Positions 32,003 through 41,309 are shown, numbered from the stretch's first letter. The stretch is DNA of 64,000 nt from CALFXN01 sp937957815 (GCA_036788195.1 DAIQNX010000017.1:4413-68412); one strand, 5' to 3'. The notes: generated from the letters alone by a model not told the origin. Translations and numbers: made by a program.

Positions 32003-32968
32003 TCATCGCCCCGCAAGTCGTCGTTCGTTCAGGCACGAGAGCGGCGTCTCGCCCGACGCGAGACGGGCGATGTTCTGCAGGATGAAGTGCAGGACGCCCG
32101 AAAGCGACGCGTCCGTGACGCCACCGACGTGGGGCGTCACCGTCACGTTCGGGCTATGGAGAAGCGCGTCCGCGACATCCGGAGGTTCCTTCCAGAAGAC
32201 GTCGAGCCCGGCTCCAGCAATCCATTTTTCCGCGAGAGCCAGCTCGAGGGATTCCCGGACGACGATTCCCGCGCGCGCGACGTTGATGAAGAACGCGTCC
32301 CGTTCCATCGAACGGAAGAAAGGTCCTCCGATGATGCCCGCCGTTTCCTGGTTGAGCGGAAGCGCGAGAATCACGAACCGGCACCCCGCGACCGCCTTCT
32401 CGAGGTCGCAGAGCGGATAGACTTCGCTGAGCCCCCACTCCCAGAACTCCTCGCGCTGGGTCCGGTTGACTCCGACGACAGTCATCCCGAGGCAGACGAG
32501 CCGTTCGACAATCGAGTGGCCGAGGCCTCCGAGGCCGATGACACAGGCTTTCTTCTTCCAGAGAGAGACTCCCGGCGGAGTGAAAACCTTTCCGTCCAGC
32601 AGTTTTTCCTGCGAACGGGAGAATCTCCGCGCGAGAAGCAGCATGTGCATGATGGCCATCTCGGCGACGCTCTCTGCGTTCCCGGTGCCTCGCGACGGGA
32701 CATTGCACGCGAAGATCCCCTTCCGCGTGCACGCGTCGAGATTCATTCCTTCCGTCCCGGTTCCCCACTGCTGAATCATCCGGAGCTTCCCGGCATGCGC
32801 AAGCAGGGCATCGTCCACGGGCATCGGACGGATGATGAGCACTTCGGCATCCCCGATCTTCACCGGGAGCTCGTCGTCTCCGGCGACATCCGTATCGTAG
32901 TCCCTGAACGCCGGCGCGAGGATATCCCAGAGCCGGCGAAATTCCTTTCCCGCAAACAGGATCCGCAT
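32003..32968 (-). CDS. D-2-hydroxyacid dehydrogenase
   Basis: A 321-aa NAD-dependent dehydrogenase of the phosphoglycerate/formate dehydrogenase group. It has the Rossmann motif VIGLGGLGHSIVERL, substrate-loop RGTGNAESVAEMAI, catalytic Arg in NVARAGIVV, Glu in GLDVFWKEPPD, and His in TPHVGGVTD. It lacks the ACT regulatory domain of many serine-pathway enzymes, so another 2-hydroxy or 2-keto acid is possible. GGGAGGCGAGACGA precedes the ATG. Confidence 0.85.
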   Translation of the reverse strand: MRILFAGKEFRRLWDILAPAFRDYDTDVAGDDELPVKIGDAEVLIIRPMPVDDALLAHAGKLRMIQQWGTGTEGMNLDACTRKGIFACNVPSRGTGNAESVAEMAIMHMLLLARRFSRSQEKLLDGKVFTPPGVSLWKKKACVIGLGGLGHSIVERLVCLGMTVVGVNRTQREEFWEWGLSEVYPLCDLEKAVAGCRFVILALPLNQETAGIIGGPFFRSMERDAFFINVARAGIVVRESLELALAEKWIAGAGLDVFWKEPPDVADALLHSPNVTVTPHVGGVTDASLSGVLHFILQNIARLASGETPLSCLNERRLAGR

Positions 32969-33006
32969 TCGTCTCGCCTCCCGTCAGTGCGTTTCGCGTT
33001 TCCGCG

Positions 33007-33780
33007 TTATTTCTTGTCGCGTTCCACGGTCGCGAACGCATCGTGATTGTGAATGCTTTCGTGACTGACGACGTCCACCCGGTACCAGCGAATCCTCTGC
33101 TCTTCCTCGAGTCGCACGACCGCCTCGCGTATGACATCTTCCACGAAGCGGGGGTTGTCGTACGCCATTTCCGTCACGTGCTTCTCGTCTTCACGCTTGA
33201 GCAGCGTGTAGACGGGCGCCGATCCGGAGGCTTCCGCGATGTCGACGAGTTCCTCGATCCATACGATTCCCCGCATCCTCGTCGCGATCCGGACGTAGCC
33301 CCGCTGGTTGTGGGCCCCTCTCTCCGATATCTCCTTCGAACAGGGACACAGCGTCTGGACCGGAACGGTTACCGTCGTGCGAAGGTCGAAGAAATCGCTT
33401 CCCCGGATCGCGTCGAACGTGACCTCGTACCGCGAAAGACTGGATATCCCCGTCGAAGGGGCGCACCGGGAGATGAAATACGGGAAGGAAGCGGTTATTT
33501 CCGCCGTGTCCGCGTCGAGGGATTCGCGAAGCCGCTCCGTCATGTGCTCCATCGACGTGATCGTGAGCTTTTCCTTGAATTCGTCGAGAACTTCGATGAA
33601 GCGGCTCATATGCGTCCCGCGGAACTCCTTCGGGAGAGAGACCGACATTTTCAACGTCGCGACGGTGTGCTGGACCTTCTCGGCGCGGTCGAGAACCGAA
33701 ACGGGATAGGAAAGGTCTTTCACTCCCACCCGGTCGATCGGGATATTCCGTACGTCGCGTTCATTCTGCACATCGCGCAT
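33007..33780 (-). CDS. folE2: GTP cyclohydrolase FolE2 (type IB)
   Basis: A 257-aa type IB GTP cyclohydrolase that makes dihydroneopterin triphosphate, the precursor of folate and queuosine, with flexible metal use instead of strict zinc. Family marks are HMSRFIEVLDEF, RYEVTFDAIRGSDFFDLRTTVTVPVQTLCPCSKEIS in consecutive parts, RGAHNQRGYV and the C-terminal VVSHESIHNHDAFA. It overlaps queD by 20 bases and has a strong AAAGGAGG site. Confidence 0.92.
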   Translation of the reverse strand: MRDVQNERDVRNIPIDRVGVKDLSYPVSVLDRAEKVQHTVATLKMSVSLPKEFRGTHMSRFIEVLDEFKEKLTITSMEHMTERLRESLDADTAEITASFPYFISRCAPSTGISSLSRYEVTFDAIRGSDFFDLRTTVTVPVQTLCPCSKEISERGAHNQRGYVRIATRMRGIVWIEELVDIAEASGSAPVYTLLKREDEKHVTEMAYDNPRFVEDVIREAVVRLEEEQRIRWYRVDVVSHESIHNHDAFATVERDKK

Positions 33781-34141
33781 GGACGTCCTCCTTTCCGATG
33801 ACGACGCTGCTCGTCGCGGTCTCCCAAACGGTCACGGCCGAAAGCGCGCAGTTGCGCCGCTCGAGGGGGGATTCGATGCGATTCCATATCCAGAGCGCGA
33901 TATTCTCCGCGGTCGGCTGCTCCACGAGATCGTTGAGATAGGCGTGGTCCAGAAGGGAAACGGCATTCTCGCGGACGATCGAGGACACCTCGCAGAAATC
34001 GATGACCATCTCGTCGTCGCTCAGCGTCCCCTCGATGTCGACGGCCAGCCGGTACGTATGTCCGTGAAGGCGTTCGCATGCCCCCTTGTAGCGAATCAGG
34101 TTATGCGCCGCATCGAACGTAAATTCCTTTCGGAGTTTCAT
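33761..34141 (-). CDS. queD: 6-carboxytetrahydropterin synthase (QueD/PTPS family)
   Basis: A 126-aa enzyme for the first committed step of queuosine/preQ0 synthesis. It shows zinc-binding histidines in TFDAAHNL and RLHGHTYRL, VIDFCEVSSIV, LDHAYLNDL and PTAENIALWIWNRI. The ATG at 34141 follows GGAGGAACCCAT closely. Co-operonic folE2 supplies its substrate. No preQ1 riboswitch was recognised upstream. Confidence 0.9.
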   Translation of the reverse strand: MKLRKEFTFDAAHNLIRYKGACERLHGHTYRLAVDIEGTLSDDEMVIDFCEVSSIVRENAVSLLDHAYLNDLVEQPTAENIALWIWNRIESPLERRNCALSAVTVWETATSSVVIGKEDVHARCAE

Positions 34142-34377
34142 ATGGGTTCCTCCACTTTGAAGTGATTCGGCTGTCTTGATTTTACACCATCGGACATCGG
34201 AAATTATCCTTACATACACCTATTGTTTCGTAGAAAAGTTTTGGATGTATCTCGAACACGATATTCGATGCCAATTCCGCGCTGATACAATTTTTCTCTG
34301 AAAAAAATGCGAGCGAGAGTATTTCAGCAACTTTTAGCACCATATGCCTCGAAGTGTAACAGTTTTTGGCGCATATC
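34142..34377. other. AT-richer divergent intergenic region, no gene supported
   Basis: About 300 bases separate queD (-) from the glutamine synthetase gene (+). The stretch is visibly richer in A and T than its surroundings and contains A/T runs (for example TGAAAAAAATGCG). Apart from the plus-strand promoter at 34378-34406 I see no convincing RNA element or coding sequence; the minus-strand frame 34182-34487 has no ribosome-binding site or family signature. Confidence 0.5.
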
Positions 34378-34406
34378 TTGCGGTTCAATGCCCTTCGTGC
34401 TATAAC
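34378..34406 (+). promoter_or_regulatory. Promoter of the type III glutamine synthetase gene
   Basis: TTGCGG (34378-34383), 17-base spacer, TATAAC (34401-34406); the start codon is 43 bases further downstream. Confidence 0.65.
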
Positions 34407-34449
34407 TCGGCAATCTCGATTCAAGATTCTCTTTTGGGAGGGAAAACCG

Positions 34450-36564
34450 ATGCAGTTCGACAGACCGCGCGATATTTTCGGCGTCAACGTTTTCGACCGC
34501 AGGGCGATGAAAGATCGGCTGCCGCAGGAGGTTTACAACAATCTCCTCGCCGCCATGGACGGCGGTCAGAAACTCGATCCCAACGTTGCGGACATGGTTG
34601 CCGCATCGATGAAGGAGTGGGCGATCTCGAAAGGCGCCACGCACTGGACTCACTGGTTCCAGCCCCGCACCGAACTGACCGCGGAAAAGCACCTCTCGTT
34701 CATCTCGTCTGACGAAACGGGGCATCCGATCGAGTCATTCAAGGGCAAACAGCTCATCCAGTGCGAACCCGACGCGTCATCGTTTCCCTCTGGCGGCATC
34801 AGGTCGACGTTCGAAGCGCGGGGATACAGCGCGTGGGATCCCTCGAGCCCGGCGTTCCTCATCATGAGCAAGAAGGGCGGAACGCTCTGCATCCCGTCGG
34901 TCTTCATCTCATACGACGGAACCCCGCTCGACCTGAAGACCCCGCTTCTCAAAGCGCTCGAGGCCGTCGAATCGCGCGCCCTGAGACTTCTGAAACTCTT
35001 CGGGAACAGAGGGGTCCGCTGGGCGCATGTCACGGTCGGTGCCGAGCAGGAGTACTTCCTCGTCGACGCCCCGCTCGCGAAAAAACGCCCCGACCTGCAG
35101 TTCTGCGGACGCACGATTTTCGGATGCCCGCCTCCCAAGGGACAGCAGATGGAGGATCATTACCTCGGTTCCATTCCTCCGAGGGTCCTTTCCTATATGG
35201 AGGATGTCGAGCGCGACCTCTACCGGCTCGGTGTCGTCATCGACACACGACACAACGAGGCCGCCCCGTGCCAGTTCGAGTTCGCGCCGCAGCTCGCGGA
35301 AGCAAATCCGGCATGCGACCAGAACCAGCTCATCATGGAGACGATGCGCAAGATGGCGCGCCGTCACGATTTCACGCTGCTGCTCCACGAGAAGCCCTTC
35401 GCGGGACTGAATGGAAGCGGAAAGCACATCAACTTTTCGATCCGCGACAGCGAGGGGAGAAATCTCCTGATGCCGTCGACGAACCAGAAGAAGAACGTCC
35501 AGTTCCTCACGTTCCTGTCCGCGTTTCTGCTCGGGTTCGCCCGGTACGGCAATCTCCTGCGCGCGTCGATCGCCTCTCCGGGAAACATGCACCGTCTCGG
35601 CGGAAACGAGGCGCCCCCGGCGATCCTGAGCGTCTTCCTCGGGAGTACGCTTTCCTCGCTGCTCGACGGTTTCGGGAACGGTTCCGGGGGGACGATGCCT
35701 GAGGAGGCAACCCTCGATCTCGGTCTCAACAAGCTGCCGTCGATTCTGTGCGACAATTCCGACCGCAACAGGACGGCGCCGATCGCCTTCACGGGAAACA
35801 AGTTCGAATTCAGGGCTCCCGGCGCCCCGCAATCGATCGCGGGCCCGCTGACGATGATCATGGCGATCTGGGCGTGGGGGATTGACGAGGTCACCCGGAT
35901 GATCGAGGCCCGAATGTCGGCGGGCGCCGGCGATATCAACGATATCGCGATGGAGGCCATCGCCCGGGCCGCGCAGGAGAGCAAACCCATCCGCTTCGAA
36001 GGAAACTGTTACTCCGAGGAATGGCAGCGGGAAGCGCAGCGCAGGGGGCTCTCGATCGCGAAAACGACCGTCGAGGCTCTGGATCTTTACCTCCGTCCGG
36101 AGAACAAGGAGCTTCTCTCGAATCTCAATATCCTCTCCGAAAGGGAAATCGACGCATATTACGAAATCAGGATGGAACAATACGTCAAGACGATCGACAT
36201 CGAGATCGGCATTCTGAAATCCATGATCTGGGAGGGAATCCTGCCCGCATTGTCGCGACAGATGATCCTCGAGGGAGAATCCCTCTCATTCGTTCCGGAC
36301 GAAACCGCGGAGCGAACCACGCTTTCAGCATACGTCGGCCGGCTCGCTTCCCTGAAAACCGGTCTCATGACGATGTCCGACAAGCTCGACGCCCTGCATG
36401 TGAAGGCCGGTCACGGAGGGATGAACGAACGGGCGCAGCTTCTCACCGACGAAGGCCTTCCCCTGCTCGATTCCGTCAGGGCGCTCTGCAATGCGGCGGA
36501 GTCGCTGGTCGCCCGCGATATCTGGCCTTATCCGACATACCGCGACCTTTTCCAGATTTTGTAG
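34450..36564 (+). CDS. glnN: Type III glutamine synthetase
   Basis: A 704-aa GSIII, about 250 residues longer than GSI, which forms glutamine from glutamate, ammonia and ATP. Diagnostic segments are FGVNVFDRRAMKDRLP, THWTHWFQP, EPDASSFPSGGIRSTFEARGY (read in parts), GAEQEYFLVD, DTRHNEAAPCQFEFAP, LLHEKPFAGLNGSGKH, RLGGNEAPPAI and NRTAPIAFTGNKFEFRAPG. GGGAGGGAAAACCG precedes the ATG. It has its own promoter and a hairpin terminator; no GlnR- or PII-type control gene adjoins it. Confidence 0.95.
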   Translation: MQFDRPRDIFGVNVFDRRAMKDRLPQEVYNNLLAAMDGGQKLDPNVADMVAASMKEWAISKGATHWTHWFQPRTELTAEKHLSFISSDETGHPIESFKGKQLIQCEPDASSFPSGGIRSTFEARGYSAWDPSSPAFLIMSKKGGTLCIPSVFISYDGTPLDLKTPLLKALEAVESRALRLLKLFGNRGVRWAHVTVGAEQEYFLVDAPLAKKRPDLQFCGRTIFGCPPPKGQQMEDHYLGSIPPRVLSYMEDVERDLYRLGVVIDTRHNEAAPCQFEFAPQLAEANPACDQNQLIMETMRKMARRHDFTLLLHEKPFAGLNGSGKHINFSIRDSEGRNLLMPSTNQKKNVQFLTFLSAFLLGFARYGNLLRASIASPGNMHRLGGNEAPPAILSVFLGSTLSSLLDGFGNGSGGTMPEEATLDLGLNKLPSILCDNSDRNRTAPIAFTGNKFEFRAPGAPQSIAGPLTMIMAIWAWGIDEVTRMIEARMSAGAGDINDIAMEAIARAAQESKPIRFEGNCYSEEWQREAQRRGLSIAKTTVEALDLYLRPENKELLSNLNILSEREIDAYYEIRMEQYVKTIDIEIGILKSMIWEGILPALSRQMILEGESLSFVPDETAERTTLSAYVGRLASLKTGLMTMSDKLDALHVKAGHGGMNERAQLLTDEGLPLLDSVRALCNAAESLVARDIWPYPTYRDLFQIL

Positions 36565-36571
36565 GCGGCGC

Positions 36572-36602
36572 CGTCTCGGGAGAGAGTCTCTCTCCCGAGA
36601 CG
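36572..36602. terminator. Hairpin terminator between glnN and dctM
   Basis: CGTCTCGGGAGAG and CTCTCCCGAGACG form a 13-bp stem with a 5-base loop, located between the convergent genes. The following T-tract is short (CACTTTCC). Confidence 0.7.
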
Positions 36603-36620
36603 CACTTTCCAGGGCACGTA

Positions 36621-37901
36621 TCAATAGAGCCCCGCAAGTTTCGGCAACACGGTCGTGATCCAGGGAACGTACGCGAGAATGAAAATATCGAGAATCATTA
36701 CCGCTATAAAGGGAGCGGCCGCCCGCGAAATTTCCTCGAGCGACACGTTCCCGATATTGCACCCCATGAAAAGGCAGACGCCGAGCGGCGGCGTCACCAT
36801 CCCGACGGCGAGGTTCACGACGATGAGAACGCCGAAATGGAGCGGGTCGATCCCGAGCTGCGTGATGACGGGAAGCAGCACCGGAACGAGAATGATGATC
36901 GACGCGACCGTTTCCATGAACGTCCCGATGAACAGGAGCAACACGTTGATCAGGAACATGACGACGACGGGATTCCTCGAGAAGGAGAGAATCGCCTCCG
37001 CGACGCTCTGGGGGATCTTCTGGGCCGTCAGGATCCAGCTGAAGACAGACGACGTGGCGATGATGAACATGATCATCGCCGTCCCGACGACCGAATTCAC
37101 GAGAATCCCCTTCAGGTCGCGGATTCTGAGTTCCCTGTAGACGAAGAACCCGATGACGAAGCCGTAGACGACGGCAACGACGGCGGCTTCCGTTGGAGTG
37201 AAAACTCCCCCGTAGATTCCGCCAAGGATGATCGCGGGCATCAGGAGCGCGAGGATCGCATCCTTGAACGTCGCCCAGACATGCGCCGCGTCGGCCCTCC
37301 GGTCGCCCTTGTATCCTCGTTTTCTCGCGATGAACCAGGCCACGAGCATGAGGGATGCCCCGACGAAGATCCCGGGGAGAATCCCCCCCATGAAGAGACC
37401 TCCGATCGTGACGCCGGTCATGACGCCGTAGATGATCATCGGGATGCTCGGCGGGATCATGACTCCGAGCGTTCCCGCACACGCCTGGACCGCCGTCGAG
37501 AACGGGGCGTCGTATCCGCGCCGGACCATCGACGGGATCAGGATCGTTCCGATCGCCGCGACGCAGGCGACAGCCGACCCGGAGATCGCGCCGAAGAAGA
37601 TGCACGCGATAATGGCCACAAAGGCCAGTCCTCCCGAAAACCGGCCGACGATCGCGTTCGCGAAATCGACGAGACGCCGCGAGATCCCTCCCGACTCCAT
37701 CAGCGCCCCGGCAAGGATGAAAAAAGGAACCGCCATGAGGGGGAACGAATCCGTCGCGGTAAACATCTTCTGAACGAGGACGACCGGCGGAATCGTGCCG
37801 GTGAACATGATCGCGGCCGCGGACGCGAGGCCGATCGAGATGGCTATCGGAACGTTCAGGAAAAAAAGCGCGAGAAGCGAATAGAAAAGAACGGACGTCA
37901 T
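36621..37901 (-). CDS. dctM: TRAP transporter large permease (DctM)
   Basis: A 426-aa inner-membrane protein with about 12 spans, the channel subunit of a TRAP transporter. DctM signatures include FFILAGALMESGGISRRLVDFANA, FGAISGSAVACVAAIGT, GTLGVMIPPSIPMIIYGV and GMVTPPLGVCLFMG. Its ATG overlaps the dctQ stop (ATGA). Together with DctQ and DctP it imports a carboxylate using a sodium gradient. Confidence 0.92.
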   Translation of the reverse strand: MTSVLFYSLLALFFLNVPIAISIGLASAAAIMFTGTIPPVVLVQKMFTATDSFPLMAVPFFILAGALMESGGISRRLVDFANAIVGRFSGGLAFVAIIACIFFGAISGSAVACVAAIGTILIPSMVRRGYDAPFSTAVQACAGTLGVMIPPSIPMIIYGVMTGVTIGGLFMGGILPGIFVGASLMLVAWFIARKRGYKGDRRADAAHVWATFKDAILALLMPAIILGGIYGGVFTPTEAAVVAVVYGFVIGFFVYRELRIRDLKGILVNSVVGTAMIMFIIATSSVFSWILTAQKIPQSVAEAILSFSRNPVVVMFLINVLLLFIGTFMETVASIIILVPVLLPVITQLGIDPLHFGVLIVVNLAVGMVTPPLGVCLFMGCNIGNVSLEEISRAAAPFIAVMILDIFILAYVPWITTVLPKLAGLY

Positions 37902-38386
37902 GACGCCGGTCCCTCTCCGCCCACAAGAACGCCCAGCGCGTGTTCGGCCGCGTAAAGGAACATCAGCGAACCACCGGCGCAGATAGCCGAATACGGGATC
38001 GCCATTGATAACTCCATCGCCGGAGAGAGCTGGCGTCCGACGACCGCGAGAATCCTGTGTCCATAGAAGATCATGAGCGCGAAAAAGACTATGCTTGCAC
38101 AGTCGACGAAAAGCGCCGCCAGCCTCTTCATCGCTTTCGGCAGAAACGAAACGATAACCTCGACGCCGATATGGGCGCCTCTCCGTACTCCGATGGCTGC
38201 ACCGAGAAAGGAGAGCCATACGAGGATGTACCGCGAGAGTTCCTCGGACCAGGGAAGCGACGCATGGATCACGAAACGGAAGATCACCTGCAGGAATACG
38301 ACGACGACCATAATCACGAGAAGAACGCTGACGACATACTCGGTGACTGTGTTGACGCAACCGAGCACCCTTTTCAGAACCCGCAT
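37898..38386 (-). CDS. dctQ: TRAP transporter small permease (DctQ)
   Basis: A 162-aa four-span membrane protein that joins DctM. Family features are VVFLQVIFRFVIHASLPWSEELSRYILVWLSFLGAAIG (in consecutive parts) and RRGAHIGVEVIV. It lies 64 bases after dctP, with a strong hairpin in between, and overlaps dctM. Confidence 0.9.
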   Translation of the reverse strand: MRVLKRVLGCVNTVTEYVVSVLLVIMVVVVFLQVIFRFVIHASLPWSEELSRYILVWLSFLGAAIGVRRGAHIGVEVIVSFLPKAMKRLAALFVDCASIVFFALMIFYGHRILAVVGRQLSPAMELSMAIPYSAICAGGSLMFLYAAEHALGVLVGGEGPAS

Positions 38387-38411
38387 TATCCCGATTCCCT
38401 CCCGTATGATC

Positions 38412-38438
38412 GCGGCGCGAAGAATTTCTTCGCGCCGC
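38412..38438. repeat. 27-base perfect palindrome between dctP and dctQ
   Basis: GCGGCGCGAAGAA, a single central T, then its exact reverse complement TTCTTCGCGCCGC. In RNA this gives a 12-13 bp hairpin between the dctP stop (38451) and dctQ start (38386). It probably stabilises the dctP message or partly stops transcription so that the binding protein is made in excess over the permease. No T-tract follows on either strand. Confidence 0.75.
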
Positions 38439-38450
38439 TTCCCGAATCGT

Positions 38451-39446
38451 TCAGTTTCCCGCGATAATATCGTCGAGGAGTTTCGCGTCTTCTCCGAGTT
38501 CCCCCCTGAACTGCTCGTAGACGGCCTTCGTCGCCTCGCGGAAGGGAGTGGTATCCGGCGTCGTCACCGTCATTCCGAGTTCCTTGAGTTTCGAAATCTG
38601 CTCGTCCTCCATCTTCGTGATCTGCTCGCGCTGATAGACCGCCGCCTCCCGCGCCGCCTTGAGGACGATGTCCTGATATTCCTTCGGCAGGGCGTCGAAC
38701 TTCGCCTTGCTCATGATGATCATCGCGGGCGAAAAGACGTGTCCGGTCAGCGACAGATGCTTCTGGACCTCGTAGATCTTCGACGTGTAGATGACCGGGA
38801 TCGGATTTTCCTGTCCGTCGACGGTGCCCTGCTGCAACGCCGTAAAGATCTCTCCCCACGCCATGGGGGTCGGATCCGCGCCGAGCGCTTTCCAGATCGC
38901 CATGTGAACCTTGTTTTCCATCGTGCGCAGCTTCAGCCCCTTGGCGTCGGCCGGAACGGCGATCGGACGCTTCGAGTTCGTCACGTGGCGGAAACCGTTC
39001 TCGCACCAGGCGAGCCCCTTCATTCCCTGCTTGTCGAGGAGTCCCATCACGTACGCGCCGATCTTTCCATCAAGTACACCGTAGACATGTCGCTTCGACT
39101 TGAAGAGGAACGGGAAATCGAAAAGCATGAATTTCTTCTCGAAGCCGCTCATGGGTCCCGTAGACCCCACGTAGAAGTCGACTGTACCAAGCTGGAGTCC
39201 TTCGAGGAGATCCCGCTCACCGGTTCCCAGCTGGTTGTTCGGGAAAACGGAAACCGTAACGTCTCCCTTCGTTTCTTTTTCGACGATCTCCTTGAAGCGC
39301 ACGGCACCGAGATGATACGGATGCTTCTCGCTCACCGAATGCCCGAGCTTATAGGCGTACTTCGCCTCTGCCGCGACCATGGCCGCACTCGCTCCGACCA
39401 TCGCGAGACCACACACAAGGACGGCAAAACTTCGTTTCCACGTCAT
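38451..39446 (-). CDS. dctP: TRAP transporter solute-binding protein (DctP)
   Basis: A 331-aa periplasmic binding protein with a signal peptide (SFAVLVCGLAMVGASAAMVAA). It shows the DctP pattern: YKLGHSVSEKHPYHLGAVRFKEIVE, FPNNQLGTGERDLLEGLQLGTVDF, KGLKLRTMENKVH (ligand arginine), GEIFTALQQGTVDGQENPI. The ligand is probably a small carboxylate; adjacency to panB/panE suggests a 2-keto or pantoate-like acid, but that is inference. GGAGGGGTAGGGA precedes the ATG. Confidence 0.92.
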   Translation of the reverse strand: MTWKRSFAVLVCGLAMVGASAAMVAAEAKYAYKLGHSVSEKHPYHLGAVRFKEIVEKETKGDVTVSVFPNNQLGTGERDLLEGLQLGTVDFYVGSTGPMSGFEKKFMLFDFPFLFKSKRHVYGVLDGKIGAYVMGLLDKQGMKGLAWCENGFRHVTNSKRPIAVPADAKGLKLRTMENKVHMAIWKALGADPTPMAWGEIFTALQQGTVDGQENPIPVIYTSKIYEVQKHLSLTGHVFSPAMIIMSKAKFDALPKEYQDIVLKAAREAAVYQREQITKMEDEQISKLKELGMTVTTPDTTPFREATKAVYEQFRGELGEDAKLLDDIIAGN

Positions 39447-39478
39447 TCCCTACCCCTCCTCTTCATGCTTGAGTTGCC

Positions 39479-40420
39479 TTACAAAATGGTGAATTCCGAT
39501 TCATCATACGTCTTCTCGCGCACCGCAACGAGTTTGGCGAGAACGTCGTTGACGGGCGTCGGAACGCCGAGGCGTTTCCCCTCCCCGACGATCGCCCCGT
39601 TGATGACCGAGATCTCCGTCCGCCTGCGACGGCAGACATCCTGAAGCATCGAAGAGCGGTTGGCGGCCGTCTTCTTCGCGATTTCCCGCGTATGGTTGAC
39701 GGGATCGGACACCGTCAGGACGATCCCCTTCTTCTCGGCGACCGCGACCGCTTCCCGGATCGCCATTTCCATGAGATCGCCCGTCTCCGGGAAATCCGCG
39801 AGCCGCCCGTTCCTGAGCCCCGTAACGGCCGTCAGCGCGTTGATACCGACGTTCACGAGAAGTTTCCCCCAGATCAGTCCCATGACGTTATCGGAGAGCG
39901 ATACGGCGAATCCCGCATTCCGCAGGACATCCGCCGTTTCCTCGAGTCTTCCCGGAACCGATCCCGACACCTCGCCGATGACCGTATCTCCCTGTCCCGC
40001 GTGCCGGATCGCTCCGGGCCCCAGAAGCGTCGAGCCGTGCCCCGTCACTCCCGCGAGAACCCGCTCTCCTCCGACGACTTCGCTGATGGCCTCGACATTT
40101 CCGAGTCCGTTCTGGAGCGTCAGAACCGCCGTACGGGGACCGACCGCCGGAAGAGCCTGCGTTATGGCCGTCCTCGTCATCGTCGCCTTGACGAAGACGA
40201 TCATGAGATCGGCGATTCCGGCTCCGGCGGGGTCGGCAACGGCGCGAAGGCCGCGTATCGTCCTGTCTCCCCCCGCGCCTTCGATTCTGAGACCATGGGC
40301 GTTGATGGCGTCGATGTGCTCTTTCCATACGTCGACGAGCGTCACGGGATACCCCGCTTCCGCGAGTCGTCCGCCGAAGAGGCACCCCATCGCCCCGGAA
40401 CCGAGGATGACGATGTTCAT
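39479..40420 (-). CDS. panE: 2-dehydropantoate 2-reductase
   Basis: A 313-aa NADPH-dependent reductase converting ketopantoate to pantoate. It has the N-terminal IVILGSGAMGCLFGGRLAEAG Rossmann motif, VKATMTRTAI, TLQNGLGN, the catalytic-lysine region LIWGKLLVNVGINALTA, and RSSMLQDVCRRRRTEISVINGAIV with the usual SSM.QD..RGR.TEID-like signature. It is coupled to panB through an ATGA overlap, giving panB-panE. Confidence 0.9.
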   Translation of the reverse strand: MNIVILGSGAMGCLFGGRLAEAGYPVTLVDVWKEHIDAINAHGLRIEGAGGDRTIRGLRAVADPAGAGIADLMIVFVKATMTRTAITQALPAVGPRTAVLTLQNGLGNVEAISEVVGGERVLAGVTGHGSTLLGPGAIRHAGQGDTVIGEVSGSVPGRLEETADVLRNAGFAVSLSDNVMGLIWGKLLVNVGINALTAVTGLRNGRLADFPETGDLMEMAIREAVAVAEKKGIVLTVSDPVNHTREIAKKTAANRSSMLQDVCRRRRTEISVINGAIVGEGKRLGVPTPVNDVLAKLVAVREKTYDESEFTIL

Positions 40421-41250
40421 GACTTCTTCAGCCCCTCGATGTCCTCCCTGCTCAGCCCGCCGAAAACGTGCTGATCGCCCGGGAAAGCTCCCTGACGGAC
40501 CTCGTCGCGATACGCGGCCAGAGCGGAGACGATATCATCGCCGATCTTCGCGTACTGTTTGACGAATTTCGGGAGAAACTTGTCGAAGAGTCCCAGCATG
40601 TCGTGGAAGACAAGCACCTGGCCGTCCGTATAGCGCCCCGCGCCTATTCCGATGATCGGAATGGAGACGGCTTCGGACACGGCGCGTCCGAGTTCCTCCG
40701 GGACGCATTCGACGACGATGGAGAACGCGCCGGCTTTTTCGAGCGCGATCGCGTCGTTGATCAGTTTTTCGGCCGCCCCGAGGCTCTTGCCCTGGACCTT
40801 GAACCCGCCGAGCAGGGATGCGGTCTGTGGTGTCAGTCCGATGTGCCCCTGGACCGGAATTCCGGCGTCGACGATGGCCTTGACGATGTCGGGACGCGCG
40901 CCCTCGAGCTTGAGAACGTCGCAGCCTCCTTCCTTCATCATGCGGTTCGCCGTATGGATCGCCTGTTCGACGCTTTCGTTGTACGAGCCGAAAACCATAT
41001 CGCCGACGATCATCGGCGTCGGCGCGCCTTTGACGACCGGACGGATATGATAAATCATCTCGTCGGTCGCGAGCGGGACGGTCCCGGAATTTCCCAGAAC
41101 GACCATCGACAGCGAATCTCCGACGAGGATGATGTCGATCCCCGCCTTCTCGACCAGGACTGCGGACGGATAGTCGTATGCCGTCACCATGGTGATGCGC
41201 TCTTTCTTCTGCTTCATTTCCTGCAACTTCTGGATCGTTACTTTGGCCAT
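40417..41250 (-). CDS. panB: 3-methyl-2-oxobutanoate hydroxymethyltransferase
   Basis: A 277-aa TIM-barrel enzyme making ketopantoate from 2-ketoisovalerate and methylene-THF. It shows ITMVTAYDYPSAVLVEKAGID, LVGDSLSMVVLGN, DMVFGSYNESVEQA, VQGHIGLTPQTASLLGGF, and IGIGAGRYTDGQVLVFHDMLGL. AAAGGAG lies 13 bases before ATG 41250. panC and panD are not in the window, so pantothenate may be finished elsewhere or taken up by PanF next door. Confidence 0.93.
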   Translation of the reverse strand: MAKVTIQKLQEMKQKKERITMVTAYDYPSAVLVEKAGIDIILVGDSLSMVVLGNSGTVPLATDEMIYHIRPVVKGAPTPMIVGDMVFGSYNESVEQAIHTANRMMKEGGCDVLKLEGARPDIVKAIVDAGIPVQGHIGLTPQTASLLGGFKVQGKSLGAAEKLINDAIALEKAGAFSIVVECVPEELGRAVSEAVSIPIIGIGAGRYTDGQVLVFHDMLGLFDKFLPKFVKQYAKIGDDIVSALAAYRDEVRQGAFPGDQHVFGGLSREDIEGLKKS

Positions 41251-41309
41251 GTGTCCCGTACAACTCCTTTCGGTTGTTGGATTGTCAGGCTTTTTGCGAA
41301 CGCTTTCGA

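Noticed and set aside
34142..34240. Possible preQ1 riboswitch ahead of queD
   Set aside because: The short conserved preQ1 aptamer pattern and its A-rich tail are not present.
36021..37955. 644-aa plus-strand frame opposite the TRAP genes
   Set aside because: Antisense shadow; highly charged, no ribosome-binding site.
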